A DNA stretch of 64,000 bases, taken from contig KV908643.1 of the NCBI GenBank assembly GCA_002005505.1, forward strand, positions 23,664 to 87,663, in the 5' to 3' direction. The first letter of the stretch is position 1. Every line of letters starts with the position of its first letter. A program made the translations under genes and the position numbers. Positions 37,427-47,383 of this stretch are shown here, one piece after another. The notes under the pieces are model-generated. The model had not been told where the DNA came from. It was given only the letters and a program-made list of their open reading frames with translations, and searched no databases. This DNA is from Botryococcus braunii (taxonomy: Eukaryota > Chlorophyta > Trebouxiophyceae).

Positions 37427-37792
37427 TGTTGAGTTCTGAACATTATTATTGAATGCCTTGTGCTTTAAGTGATCTTCATGTGTGCACTATTAGGATATGG
37501 GTCCATTGAGAACATAAGGTACCTTGAGACACGGCAGATTCTGGACGTTTTCGAACATAAGGTACAATCCTATCTAGATCACACGTTTGTCGGATGAACT
37601 CTTAAGGCTGCCCCACCGGAGTGAATACCAACTGGTTGTGAAAGATGCTGGGCATCACCAGATGCTAGTCTTGTCCGACAGTTGTGTGTGGCACTCAGCA
37701 GACAGTCGTACGGACTGTAGCTGGAGTAACTTCGTCTATTGACGACCTGTCTGCTTTGTACAGGGAAAGCCGATTGCCCATAACCTTTCACA
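37427..37792 (+). repeat. element B 3' LTR
   Basis: Same 366 bp as 31437-31802, no difference noticed. Followed by the second GAGTG target copy and the continuation of A. Confidence 0.97.
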
Positions 37793-37797
37793 GAGTG

Positions 37798-39833
37798 ATG
37801 TCACAGATGTGAGGTCACTCCCAACAGTGACATGCAGTCGGTCTGAGAGGCATGTGGATCACATAAATCAGGGGAAGTATGCAGACACTCTGCCATATCC
37901 CGATGTTGCTTGTGAGAGACCTGAAGAGTCTGAACTCTTGCAGGCATGTCAGAGTGTGTCTGAGGAGGTGAATCGGAAGTCTGGACAATGTGAAGGGATT
38001 CCAAATTACAAAGACTGTCCGAGAGGTACCTGTGCATGGGAGGATGATGTGAGGGATGAGCAGAGTAACTTGTGCAAAGCCAAGTGTGAGTCCAAGCGAG
38101 AGCGTGCTATGAGAGAGCATTCTACTTCTACTGGAGAGCCTGTGATGTGTAACTCAGCGAGTGTCAGTGGAAGAGTAGTGGGTTCTGGACAAAGTGAGAG
38201 AAAATCAGGCAATTCAGAGGAAAAGCACACAGGTGTCAGATTTGGGAAAATTCACGTTCCCTCTAATTTGAGAGAAGCACAGATGTCTCCCCAGTGGGAA
38301 TACTGGAAGGCAGCTATGCAGGAAGAGCAAAATTCTCTAGATACTCATGAGGTCATGGAGTATGTTCCGAGACCTCGTGGACATAAGGTTATTCCAGTTC
38401 ACTGGATATTTTCAGTGAAAATGGATGCACATGGCAATGTTGTGAGATTCAAGGCCAGATTAGTGGCACAGGGATGCAGACAAATCCCTGGAGTGGATGT
38501 GATGGAGGTCTTTGCTCCTACTAGTAGCTATGGAGCTAGAAGAGCTCTGCTTGCTGTTGCTGCAAGAGAGGGCTGTGAAATTCATCAGGTGGACGTTAAG
38601 ACCGCCTTTCTGAATGGTGAGCTCGAGGAGGAAGTATATGTAACGCAACCTCCTGGCTTTGAGAATGGTGATAAGAATATTGTGTGCCGATTGAGAAAGG
38701 CGTTGTATGGCCTGAAGCAGGCTCCACGTGCCTGGCACAAAACCCTGAATGACAAACTTGAAGTCATGGGGTATGAGGTGTGCAAGAGTGATGCGGGAGT
38801 GTATGTGAGATGCTCTACTGATGGAGGAAAGTCCTATGTGCTGATCTATGTTGATGATCTTCTGATAGTTTCCAAGGGCATGTCAGAAATCGAGAGAGTG
38901 AAGGGACTTCTCAAGAAAGAATTCACCATCCATGATCTTGGGGAAGTGAAGGATTTCTTGGGATGTCAAGTGATGAGAGATAGAGATAAAGGGCTGATCA
39001 CCCTGAGTTGCATCCCTAAAATCGATGCACTTGTAGAGAAATTTGGCTTGGATCTTGAGTCAGTGGGACCTGATACTCCCATGACAAAAGATTTCGTAAT
39101 GTCCCAAAGGCCTGCACCGAGAGATGGGAGCGACAGCATTGGTGCTGGCAGTCCACTACCTCCAGGTCACCGTTACTGTGAGTTAGTAGGGTCTCTTCTG
39201 TATATAGCCAACACCACACGTCCCGATATAGCTCAGGCAGTAGGTGTATTGTCTCGTTATCGCATATCTCCCACCACAGCACATTGGAATGAAGCCATCC
39301 GTGTGTTGAAGTATCTGAAAGGAACCCGAGATTTGGTTCTAACTCTCGGAGGGGGGGAGATAGAGCTAGAAGGCTATGTGGATGCCGACTATGGAGGTGA
39401 TCAGGATCATCGCTTCTCTACCACTGGCTTTGTCCTCACTGTGTTTGGAGGAGCAGTAGTGTGGGGAAGTAAAAAGCAATCTGCTGTTGCCACTTCAACA
39501 GTGGAGGCTGAATTCATGGCAGCAAGTGCTGTTGTGAAGGAAGCAAATTGGCTGAGAGGTTTCCTGGAGGAAATTGGAGTGTTACCGTGGATAGTGAAGA
39601 TTCATTGTGACAACCAAGGGTGTATAAACCACCTGAGGAATCCGGTGTACTCCAAACACACAAAGCATATTGCAATTAGCTGTCATTTCGCACGTGAAGC
39701 TATTGCAAAGGGGCAGGTTGAATTCAAGTACATTCAATCTGCTAGAAATGTGGCTGACATTTTTACCAAACCACTAGTTAGACAAGTGTTTCTGGGACAT
39801 CGTAACTCACTGGGACTGGCCAAGTTTCTGTGA
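37798..39833 (+). CDS. gag-pol: element A gag-pol, second part (RT and RNase H)
   Basis: Continuation of 28070-31436. Codon phase across the insertion is preserved once B and one target copy are discounted. The first ~130 residues are linker, then copia RT (HWIFSVKMDAHGNVVRFKA; catalytic YVDDLLIV near 38846) and RNase H (DADYGG near 39373; DNQGC near 39608; VADIFTKPL near 39750). Stops at TGA 39831-39833, shortly before the purine tract. No internal lesion seen. Confidence 0.95.
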
Positions 39834-39851
39834 GGTAAAGGCAAGGGGAAG

Positions 39852-40542
39852 TGTTGTGTTAATTAATTTTATGCCTTTCCCTCAGAGGAGTAATAATGGC
39901 AAGTCTCCGTATGAAGACAATACCAATTAGGAAAGAGAGGCAGAACCCTGAGTTCTGCCAGGCAATACATGCATTTGAACGAAGACTATCATAACGCAAG
40001 TTACAGACACGTTTGTAGAAAGGAGGCATATGGGGCAAGCACGGATAGGGAAGGCACTTGGTTGGAACTATAGTGGCACTCCGGGTGTCTATCAATCAGT
40101 TGCTAACCAGTCCTTGACTTGTATATGTCCGTGCCTACTTAACAACGCACAAGTAGGAGGACATCGTCTAACACCCTCCGTGCCGCCACCATGCAGGTGA
40201 CTTAATCCTTATTGTATTCCTGGATTTAGCACTCAGATGAACATTGTTAGAACATGTTAGACATATAGAGTTGAGTTTAGCTCATCGGACAAAGTAATGA
40301 ACACGACCTGGGTGAGAGCAGGTTAGGCGTGTTTGAACTGCGTCACCTTGTTAGGAGAGATGAGAGATATTGTAACACTTGGTTGGAACTATAGTGGCAC
40401 TCCGGGTGTCTATCAATCAGTTGCTAACCAGTCCTTGACTTGTATATGTCCGTGCCTACTTAACAACGCACAAGTAGGAGGACATCGTCTAACACCCTCC
40501 GTGCCGCCACCATGCAGGATACGCCAAGCCCAGAATATTTCA
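39852..40542 (+). repeat. element A 3' LTR
   Basis: Identical in length and, as far as I can read, in sequence to 27042-27732, including the internal duplicated block. Followed by target copy GAATG. Confidence 0.97.
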
Positions 40543-40858
40543 GAATGATAAGCATGAATTCTGTACTTTTGGGGTAATAAATTGCTGGCTTGCCCCGACA
40601 GCGTAAACTAAAAATGTACTATGCAAAAGAGCAGTCATTAAAATCTAGTTGCATATTCAACCAAACAGTTCAAAATTCAACCAAGTTTAAACATACCGCC
40701 GCATGCAGAGGTCCAAATCTGCGATTGTGCGCGATTTCCCCAAACACGTCTTTCCCCAATAGGAAAGGAAGTGATCGAGGAGATCGCGCACTACCTCTGA
40801 CCTGGGCCTCTGACTTTGCACATCTCCACATGCTTTAACCCCCTGCAAGGTATATTAC

Positions 40859-41120
40859 CGATGTTGGGTTCAGCTGCTGTAGCTTTCCTCGGACGATGTC
40901 ATAGGTGGCAGCTCCTGCGTACTCTTCGTGTTCCTTCTCCACGTCTCCCAGGTAATGCAGGTGGAGGCATTTAGCGCTGCAAAATATGTAATTGCAGCCC
41001 GGCCGAAGGCAAATTAACCCTTTCTCCACGATGTCCGCCTTGCTTATGAAGCCTCGGCACTCTCTAAAGCGCACGCACATCAGGTGGACGTCTGATGTCT
41101 CGATTTGGTTCGCCATAGAC
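40859..41120 (-). CDS. putative host exon, Cys-rich (unknown protein)
   Basis: Minus-strand open block of 262 nt between a TGCATTTCAG acceptor and an ACATCG|GTAATA donor. It encodes a Cys-rich stretch (MCVRFRECRGF, then ICLRPGCNYIFCSAKCLHLH), possibly a zinc-binding motif, followed by a helical segment (DIVRGKLQQLN). Only one copy is present in the window, so support is from frame and splice sites alone. Element A lies downstream of it in transcription sense. Confidence 0.4.
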
Positions 41121-41224
41121 CTGAAATGCAAACATGCATCTCAGACCCCAAAACTCTTTTATTGTTCCCCCCGTGGCAACTCAAACTCCACACCACAATA
41201 CTATTTTCAAATAATTAATGATTG

Positions 41225-42370
41225 AAATAGCACAAATTCTTTTAAAGAAACCACAAGGCACCGATAACAGCGACGCATGCCCCAGGCCTGTGTTGACGGA
41301 GGTGTCAACACTCCAGCTAGGAGGTATAACGCTCCATTTTCAACAACATTCATGTTATTTTTATTTTTCTTTCACATGCAAGGCCCTTTGTGACCCGGGC
41401 ACACGGATATAAGACTGCGGGGATCCCGGAACACGCGTGATTGTCCTTGCTTCTTTACGCATAAGGTTCCAGACCTTTCAGCGACAAATATGGAATTTAA
41501 TGCAATCACCAGGCCTGATGATTGCATTAAATAGGGCCATTGCATGGCTATGCAAGAAGGTTCGCGGGCTTCTTTGTCCGTCCCAGGACAGGCTTACCCG
41601 AGTAAACTCCTAACCCTGATCACTTCAAATAAACGCTTTCTCATTACATTCTCACAATTAATTACTCTTGAGCCACAAATCAAGTCTTAGTGACGCCTAC
41701 AAGTCGACGGCGTAGGTTTTCGGACACATAGAAGGGCGATTTGGAACGTTCGGCTAGTCCGGCCAGTCTACCCCAAGCTTAGAAGCGACGACGAGACATC
41801 TACAAGTAAAGAGTTCTTGACAATTAAATTTGCTGCATTTGATAACCTACTGCCTGACCTTTATCCCCGAGTGGGACATGGGCACTGAGCGTCCCAAAAG
41901 AGCTCTTGGCCTCAAAGATACATCAGGAAAGACAGGGCCAGTGAGCTCACTGTCAGTCTAGAAGCATACCTTCCTATATGAAGAGACGAGGCAGGCGGAT
42001 GGTCGGCTCCTCACGCAGACTGCCGTCAGCTGCAGCGCTGCCGTGCACTGCACTTAACCGTCTAAGTTAAGGCTATTGCAGATGCTCGCAACAACCAGGA
42101 AGCTTTTAAACCATATCACGTGTAAATGGTATTCGCCTAGAAGTGCGCACAGATGCCGGTGCCCGGAACTGCCAGATGCATGCAAGACCATGATAAGATT
42201 TTCGTTACTCTCTGACCTGAAACACTTCAGGTCCCGCAGCAGGTACGACTCCCATGCCGGTCCCTTATTGGCCCAAGGGAAGGAAGGAAAGATTTCATCC
42301 GACAAAGACCAGCCACTGGGGCTGAACAGGACGGCAGTACAATGAATGACCCATATCTAGCCAACGAAGG
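41225..42370. other. intergenic or intronic host DNA
   Basis: No recurrent or splice-bounded open block seen. A short inverted repeat (TTTAATGCAATCACCAGGCC / TGATTGCATTAAA near 41495-41532) can form a hairpin. Confidence 0.4.
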
Positions 42371-42379
42371 TCGCACAGC

Positions 42380-42600
42380 ACCTGGGAGAGTGAGGTAGCT
42401 CTCCAAGGCTATTGTCACAAATTTGGCAACCCCTTGAAGGTCTTCTTGCCACATAAACGTTTGTACAGATCGACTCCTTTGTTGAAAGAGATGCATAAAT
42501 TGCTGCCGTACATGTTGTACAGCCGGACAAGTGAACAACAGATGATGATTGAAGTGTATAGGTATGTAGTGGTCGTAACTATCAGCAAATCCGCTCGCAT
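42380..42600 (-). pseudogene. fragment of a non-LTR retrotransposon RT C-terminus
   Basis: The minus strand encodes a HHLLFTCPAV...R--F segment followed by VAKFVTIALESY. This resembles the zf-RVT-like end of many LINE reverse transcriptases (pattern H-x2-F-x-C-P, then Arg and aromatic residues). Nothing of the upstream RT core is visible, so it is a 5'-truncated remnant. Assignment rests on this short motif only. Confidence 0.35.
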
Positions 42601-42679
42601 GCAGAGGAACGTATCTGTCAATGGAACACCCTTAACGTCAATATACTATCTAGATCAGTATCGTACTGCCATCTAGATC

Positions 42680-43920
42680 TGCCGACTGCTCTCTCGTAGG
42701 CGCCCTTAGCCAACAGCAGTCACAGAAGTTTTAACACACAGGACACTAGTGAGGAGTACTCCACAATGTTCGCTCCTTCCCAGGTGTACACCCTTGGTAC
42801 ACGGTAGCTCTTATAAGTAATTACTGTGTTCACAACAGTCACAAAACAAGCTTCACCTTCCTGTTCAAATTACACATACACCAATGCATGAGCAATGAAG
42901 TTATCAGCAAATAAACATCTAAACCGCGCGATCGCAGCTACCCGGCTGCAACCGTTACCATTCCGTTAATCGTGAACTTACCCGGACTTTTGTGTGCAAA
43001 GCAGCATTCACTCTGAAACCACAAAATAATGAACATGCAATGACCAGCTTGGAGCGCGGACATGAGATCTTTCACATCATGCGACTGCCAAGCCTGTTCA
43101 TGATCTAGCGTTTCTATACCTCTCGATCGTAACCGTCAGTAACGGTACGCAGCTCTCGAGATGCCCGTACTGTACAGCATGGTCACATAAAGTGTCCACG
43201 ACTTGGCTCTACTGCCAACGTGTATCCCTATTGCTCTACCAGATGCTCTAATCAAACACATGTGTACACTCTCAATAGAGTCTCTAACTTGTGACCAAGT
43301 GGTCACTTGTCCAAGACCTGTACTGCCTGGTGGTACTTATATGACCATCCTAGGTGATCAACACACTCTTTCCTAGACACGCAAGCAGGCGTATCTACTG
43401 CCTTGTACTTCACAAGTGACAAATTGAAGTCATACAATGTTTCTAAAACCGCTTAGTAAACTGATTGCGTCCTTAGACATTTTGTCCTTGCCTTTAAATT
43501 TATGTACGTTTGCCATCACGTAACCATACGTCCTTAACGTCCTCATCAGTTTGCACAACAATGTTCATCACCAACGAGCTCTAAGGAGCACCTCGTGCCA
43601 ATTATCTGGTCTCGAGGGATACCTTGTTGTCTACCTTTATCAATTGGAAGGTCATGGCACCCCAATCTAAATCGCATGAAGGTCCGCATTAATGTACTAC
43701 TGGGAAGGTAAAGTTTGAGCGCACTCTTACGCCGTCCACGTGGCACATGAGGCGGACGTGCGAACCACCTTTGGTATCTGCAGAATAATGCTCTTGGAGA
43801 TGCACAAGAGCGAGCTCGCGGGGAGACGTCTAGGTCATCCCATAGCATGTCGCTTTTACGGTCTAAAAGATCATTTATGTGTGAAATGTGAATCTGCAAG
43901 GCTCTGTCAATCCACACATG
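42680..43920. other. host DNA left of the provirus, no gene recognised
   Basis: Frames are short in all registers. The block 43705-43800 repeats 2465-2560, a dispersed host repeat, showing this is still host sequence. Confidence 0.5.
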
Positions 43921-43932
43921 GTCAACTGTACA

Positions 43933-44039
<107 letters not shown>

Positions 44040-44189
44040 TATAAGGTATATATTTAAGTTCGCTTAGTTCGCCACAGTTCGCCCAAATATATCTATAAGT
44101 TCGCCGGCACCCTCAACCGGCGTAAATATATATAACAACTCTCGTCTTTAAGCCCACTCCAGGGCTGCCTACCTCCATGGACAGGAATG

Positions 44190-44373
44190 GTGACCCATGA
44201 CCCCATCGCCGGGATGGTGACCCATGACCATCCCTACATGAGTATCAATGGTCAATGGACAATGGTGTTTTTAAAAATATTTAATGATTACCCTAAAAAT
44301 TATTTTACTACTTTTTCTACCTGAATTAATCATTATCCTTAGAATTATCACCATACCTCGTGATTTACGGGCC
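44190..44373 (+). repeat. 183-bp-type repeat, left copy, forward
   Basis: Related to the four-unit array at 60590-61322. Shared parts are GGATGGTGACC, CAATGGACAATGGTGTTT, TTTAATGATTACCCTAAAAA and the end TGATTTACGGG. It differs mostly in the AATTAATCATTATCC segment, which is shared with the inverted copy at 44752-44900 rather than with the right-hand array. Confidence 0.8.
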
Positions 44374-44374
44374 C

Positions 44375-44693
44375 GACTCCGCCGATCCGGAGGAGGCTTA
44401 AAGAATTCGACGGTACTATATAGTTAGACCTCATCCCCTCCATGTGCCCCACATGACCCAGACTCCGCCGATCCGGAGGAGGCTTAAAGAATTCGACGGT
44501 ACTATATAGTTAGACCTCATCCCCTCCATGTGCCCCACATGACCCAGACTCCGCCGATCCGGAGGAGGCTTAAAGAATTCGCCGTACTATATATTTAGGC
44601 CTCATCCCCTCCATGTGCCCCACATGACCCAGACTCCGCCGATCCGGAGGAGGCTTAAAGAATTCGCCGTACTATATATTTAGGCCTCCTCGT
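44375..44693 (+). repeat. 86-bp tandem repeat array (3.7 units) with promoter-like core
   Basis: Units start GACTCCGCCGATCCGGAGG at 44375, 44461, 44547 and 44632. Each contains GGCTTAAAGAATTCG and then GTACTATATA. The same two boxes recur before provirus genes, for example TTTAAGTAGTATATAG upstream of 59525. Two further partial versions (GGCTTAAAGAAGAAG...GTAGTATATGG near 44955; GGCTTAAAGGAGAGG near 45039) lead up to the first gene. The array may be a promoter cluster or a replication/terminal element. Confidence 0.85.
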
Positions 44694-44751
44694 GAGACAC
44701 GGGGGGGCACGACGAGGGCACGACGAGGGCACGAAGGGCTTAAAGCTTCCG

Positions 44752-44900
44752 TCGTAAATCATATGGGTTGCTATAATTTCTAAGGATGATGATTAATTCA
44801 GGTAGAAAAAGTAGTCAAATAATTTTTAGGGTAATCATTAAAAATTTTGGAAAGACCATTGTCCATTGTCCATTGATACTCATGGAGGGGGTGGTCTCAT
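44752..44900 (-). repeat. 183-bp-type repeat, left copy, inverted
   Basis: Reverse complement of 44215-44373, with which it could form a stem enclosing the 86-bp array. It ends CATGGAGGGGGTGGTCTC, matching the CCACCCCCTCCATG part of the right-hand array. Confidence 0.8.
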
Positions 44901-45066
44901 AGTCTCATAGATCCCTGACCAGGGGTGTGGGGGGTTTTGTAGAGCCATGGAGGGGGCTTAAAGAAGAAGAGCGGTAGTATATGGGGGGTTCTTGCACAGC
45001 CGTGCCGGCGATGGGGTGGCCGTGCCGGGGATTTAGAGGCTTAAAGGAGAGGAGCGTGGGTAGTTT

Positions 45067-46299
45067 ATGGAACACAAAATGTTCAAGTGTGATCAATGTA
45101 ATTATTCTACAAACCGTAAGGGAGACCTCAAAAAACACATAATTTTTAAACATAGTGAAGACTTTCCCCATATTTGTGATACATGTGGAAACAAGTTCAA
45201 AACAAAAGGGGAAGTCAAGAGACACATACTTCGCAGACATAGTGAAGACTTTCCCCATGTTTGTGATACATGTGGCAACAAGTTCAAAACAAAAGGGGAA
45301 GTCAAGATACACATACTTCGCAAACATTGTGATGAATACCCCCATGTTTGTGATACATGTGGAAACAAGTTCAAAACAAAGGACGACCTCAAATCTCACA
45401 TACTTTTTAAACATAGTGAAGACTTTCCCCATGTTTGTGAGACATGTGGGGACAAGTTCAAAAACAGTGGAAATCTCAAAAAACACATACTTTTTAAACA
45501 TAGTGAAGACTACCCCCATGTTTGTGAGACGTGTGGGGACAAATTTAAAACAAAAGGGGAAGTCAAATCTCACATACTCTTTAAACATAGTGAAGACTTT
45601 CCCCATGTTTGTGATACATGTGGGGACAAATTCAAATCAAAACACGACCTCAAACAACACATGCGAACTCACACTGGGGTTCGTCCATACCAATGCAATG
45701 AGTGCACAGCATCTTTCACACAATCAGGCAACCTCACAAGACACAAGAAAAGTATGCACACCCCCGAAGGTCAGGCACGACAGAAGAAACAGGAACAGAG
45801 GATTGTACGGACATTGGAAAGGGCAGGGTTTCACTTTAAAAGAGAACATCAAATCACTTTTGATTGTTTAGAACACTCAAACAAGTATGCCAGGATAGAC
45901 TTTGTGCTCATGGAACACGAACGCATTGTGTTCCTTGAAGTCGATGAAGATCAGCACATGTTTGGAGCAGATGGTGGCACTATACGGTGTGATATGAAAC
46001 GCATGGGGAATGTTGTAGAGGCACTGACACTTGGTGGAAACACTATACCGATATGTTTTGTGAGATACAATCCCAATGCAATCCGTGTGAATGGAGAGCT
46101 TCAACGCATCAACAAGACACATCGTGAAAAGTTCCTTGTAGAGTTTTTGAGAGACCCCAACAACTTTCCTGACATGCCTCTTAGTATAAGGTACCTGTTT
46201 TATGATACAGAGGATGGTGAGACACCTGAGGTGTGTCTTGATGCCGATTACAACGAACAGATGAGAGAATGTTGCCTTCCACTGGTTGTGCGTGTATGA
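45067..46299 (+). CDS. C2H2 zinc-finger protein with C-terminal nuclease-like domain, 410 residues
   Basis: Eight C2H2 fingers (residues ~8-236, spaced 29 residues, linkers SEDFPHVC in place of the classical TGEKP) precede a basic hinge and a C-terminal domain (~250-370). That domain has ARIDFVL and then FLEVDEDQH, an arrangement typical of PD-(D/E)XK/VSR-like nuclease folds in viruses (D at ~277, E-x-D at ~291-293, QH). Fingers 2-7 are close copies at DNA level, pointing to internal duplication. The ATG at 45067 follows a TAGTTT box. A finger-guided DNA-cleaving or DNA-binding protein is inferred; targets could be host, competitor virus or integration DNA. It ends TGA, 26 nt before the chosen start of the penton gene. 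Confidence 0.8.
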   Translation: MEHKMFKCDQCNYSTNRKGDLKKHIIFKHSEDFPHICDTCGNKFKTKGEVKRHILRRHSEDFPHVCDTCGNKFKTKGEVKIHILRKHCDEYPHVCDTCGNKFKTKDDLKSHILFKHSEDFPHVCETCGDKFKNSGNLKKHILFKHSEDYPHVCETCGDKFKTKGEVKSHILFKHSEDFPHVCDTCGDKFKSKHDLKQHMRTHTGVRPYQCNECTASFTQSGNLTRHKKSMHTPEGQARQKKQEQRIVRTLERAGFHFKREHQITFDCLEHSNKYARIDFVLMEHERIVFLEVDEDQHMFGADGGTIRCDMKRMGNVVEALTLGGNTIPICFVRYNPNAIRVNGELQRINKTHREKFLVEFLRDPNNFPDMPLSIRYLFYDTEDGETPEVCLDADYNEQMRECCLPLVVRV

Positions 46300-46325
46300 T
46301 TTTAATGACTTCTATTTATATATAT

Positions 46326-47189
46326 ATGAAACTCGTGAATAAGCAGCACATTTTTATCAATTCGTCGAACCGGGTGTCAGGTTCATCAAGTGATTTTCTT
46401 GTCAACCTTGACCAAAACTATTTCAATGTGGGCATTGAAGACCCATCAACATATTTCAAGATTTACATCTCATCCTTTGTTGCCATGAATGACTTCGATG
46501 TCGTGAGTGAATACACGGACACCTTTTCCGTGAATGGAGCAGTGGTTCATCTGAACAGGGGGAAACCTAATGCCTACGATCTTATCCAAAACATTAATGA
46601 ACTCCTTCCTGCAACCGCCTCGTGTTCATGGAACACTGTAGACAATCGTCTCGTGTTCAAAACAGAAGTACCCTTCCTGCTCGACTTTACAGTATCCAAC
46701 TCGGCTCATGACATCATGGGCTTTGAACGCGAGAGTTATATAATCACGGATAACCTAGTCTCACTGAAGCAAATCAATGTGGATGTGAATTTCGATTTGT
46801 TGTATGTCAAGTCTTCATTCTCAAACAACTTGGAGTTGTCAGGGGTGTCCTCTGTCCCATCAAGGATACTGGCAAGTATTCCAATCATCAGTCCTCCGTT
46901 TAGTAAGTGTGTATATGAGGACAGCGGGGTGTTTTCTACATTCATACCCTCCTTGAAATGGTTGCAGAACCTCAGATTGAGTATAACCGACTATGATGGC
47001 ATTCCATTACCACTCAAAAGCCAATGTTTCATGACACTCACCGTCGAAACCCTGGTCGACCAGGGGGGTCTTATCTTGAAAGAGATACAAACCTTGAAGA
47101 AAGAGCTCACAAGCTTGAAAGACATAAGTTCCCTCGGGGTGCTTGGGCAGAGCATCAAGCCGTATGCCAAGATGCAGAATATAATATAG
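46326..47189 (+). CDS. putative minor capsid (penton-like) protein, 287 residues
   Basis: Position directly before the major capsid gene, size and predominance of beta-strand-like sequence suggest the single jelly-roll penton of PLV-type virions. The N-terminus has IFINSSNRVSGSSSDF, a motif common at the start of virion proteins of algal viruses. The C-terminus has a coiled-coil segment (LKEIQTLKKELTSLKDI). I chose ATG 46326 over the upstream in-frame 46269: it avoids overlap with the previous gene and follows TCTATTTATATATAT directly. Penton identity is inferred from context; no diagnostic catalytic residue exists. Confidence 0.6.
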   Translation: MKLVNKQHIFINSSNRVSGSSSDFLVNLDQNYFNVGIEDPSTYFKIYISSFVAMNDFDVVSEYTDTFSVNGAVVHLNRGKPNAYDLIQNINELLPATASCSWNTVDNRLVFKTEVPFLLDFTVSNSAHDIMGFERESYIITDNLVSLKQINVDVNFDLLYVKSSFSNNLELSGVSSVPSRILASIPIISPPFSKCVYEDSGVFSTFIPSLKWLQNLRLSITDYDGIPLPLKSQCFMTLTVETLVDQGGLILKEIQTLKKELTSLKDISSLGVLGQSIKPYAKMQNII

Positions 47190-47201
47190 AGTTAATATAT
47201 C

Positions 47202-47351
47202 ATGGCTTTATGGAAACCCACAAATCCTCACAAGGCACCCTCGTCAAAGCTCTCTCAACTCTTGAAGCACACAGGGATGGCGGCTCCCCTCCCTGTTCAG
47301 ATTGTCCAACTCGTGGCTGACAAGGTGGCAGAGAAGAAACAAGGGACTTGA
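47202..47351 (+). CDS. small basic protein between penton and capsid genes, 49 residues
   Basis: ATG preceded by TTAATATATC, the AT-box seen at other provirus starts, and ended by TGA. Encodes MALWKPTNPHKAPSSKL..., basic at the N-terminus with a helical C-terminus (PVQIVQLVADKVAEKK). It fills an otherwise unexplained 190-bp gap. It might be a cement or maturation peptide, but nothing proves it; it is in frame with the penton gene across TAG and TAA codons. Confidence 0.45.
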   Translation: MALWKPTNPHKAPSSKLSQLLKHTGMAAPLPVQIVQLVADKVAEKKQGT

Positions 47352-47383
47352 AAATTATTTTGTAATAGTAATGTATTACAATC

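Larger units (their letters stand above)
31437..37792 (+). mobile_element. element B: complete Ty1/copia retrotransposon nested in A
   Basis: The 366-bp LTRs (31437-31802 and 37427-37792) appear identical, with 5-bp target duplication GAGTG (31432-31436 and 37793-37797). PBS at 31803 and purine tract GCAGGCAAGGGGAAG at 37412-37426. One uninterrupted gag-pol frame fills the interior. All cis and coding parts of an autonomous copia element are present, so B could be active. It belongs to the same family as element C by LTR landmarks and 3' end. Confidence 0.97.
27042..40542 (+). mobile_element. element A: Ty1/copia retrotransposon interrupted by element B
   Basis: LTRs of 691 bp (27042-27732 and 39852-40542) appear identical on reading. 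The flanking 5-bp duplication is GAATG (27037-27041 and 40543-40547). Internal parts in order are PBS (27733), gag-pol first part, inserted element B with its target duplication, gag-pol second part and purine tract (39838-39851). Discounting B plus one GAGTG copy (6361 bp) leaves the two gag-pol parts in one frame of about 1800 codons. A was thus intact before B arrived. Near-identical LTRs mean A itself is young and B younger. Confidence 0.95.

Noticed and set aside
44375..44693. CRISPR-like array
   Set aside because: Units are contiguous 86-bp direct repeats without unique spacers, in a eukaryotic context and with no cas genes.
44905..45606. 233-codon minus-strand frame rich in TNMGKVFTMF repeats
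   Set aside because: It is the antisense shadow of the tandem zinc fingers at 45067-46299; its repeats follow the 87-bp finger period.
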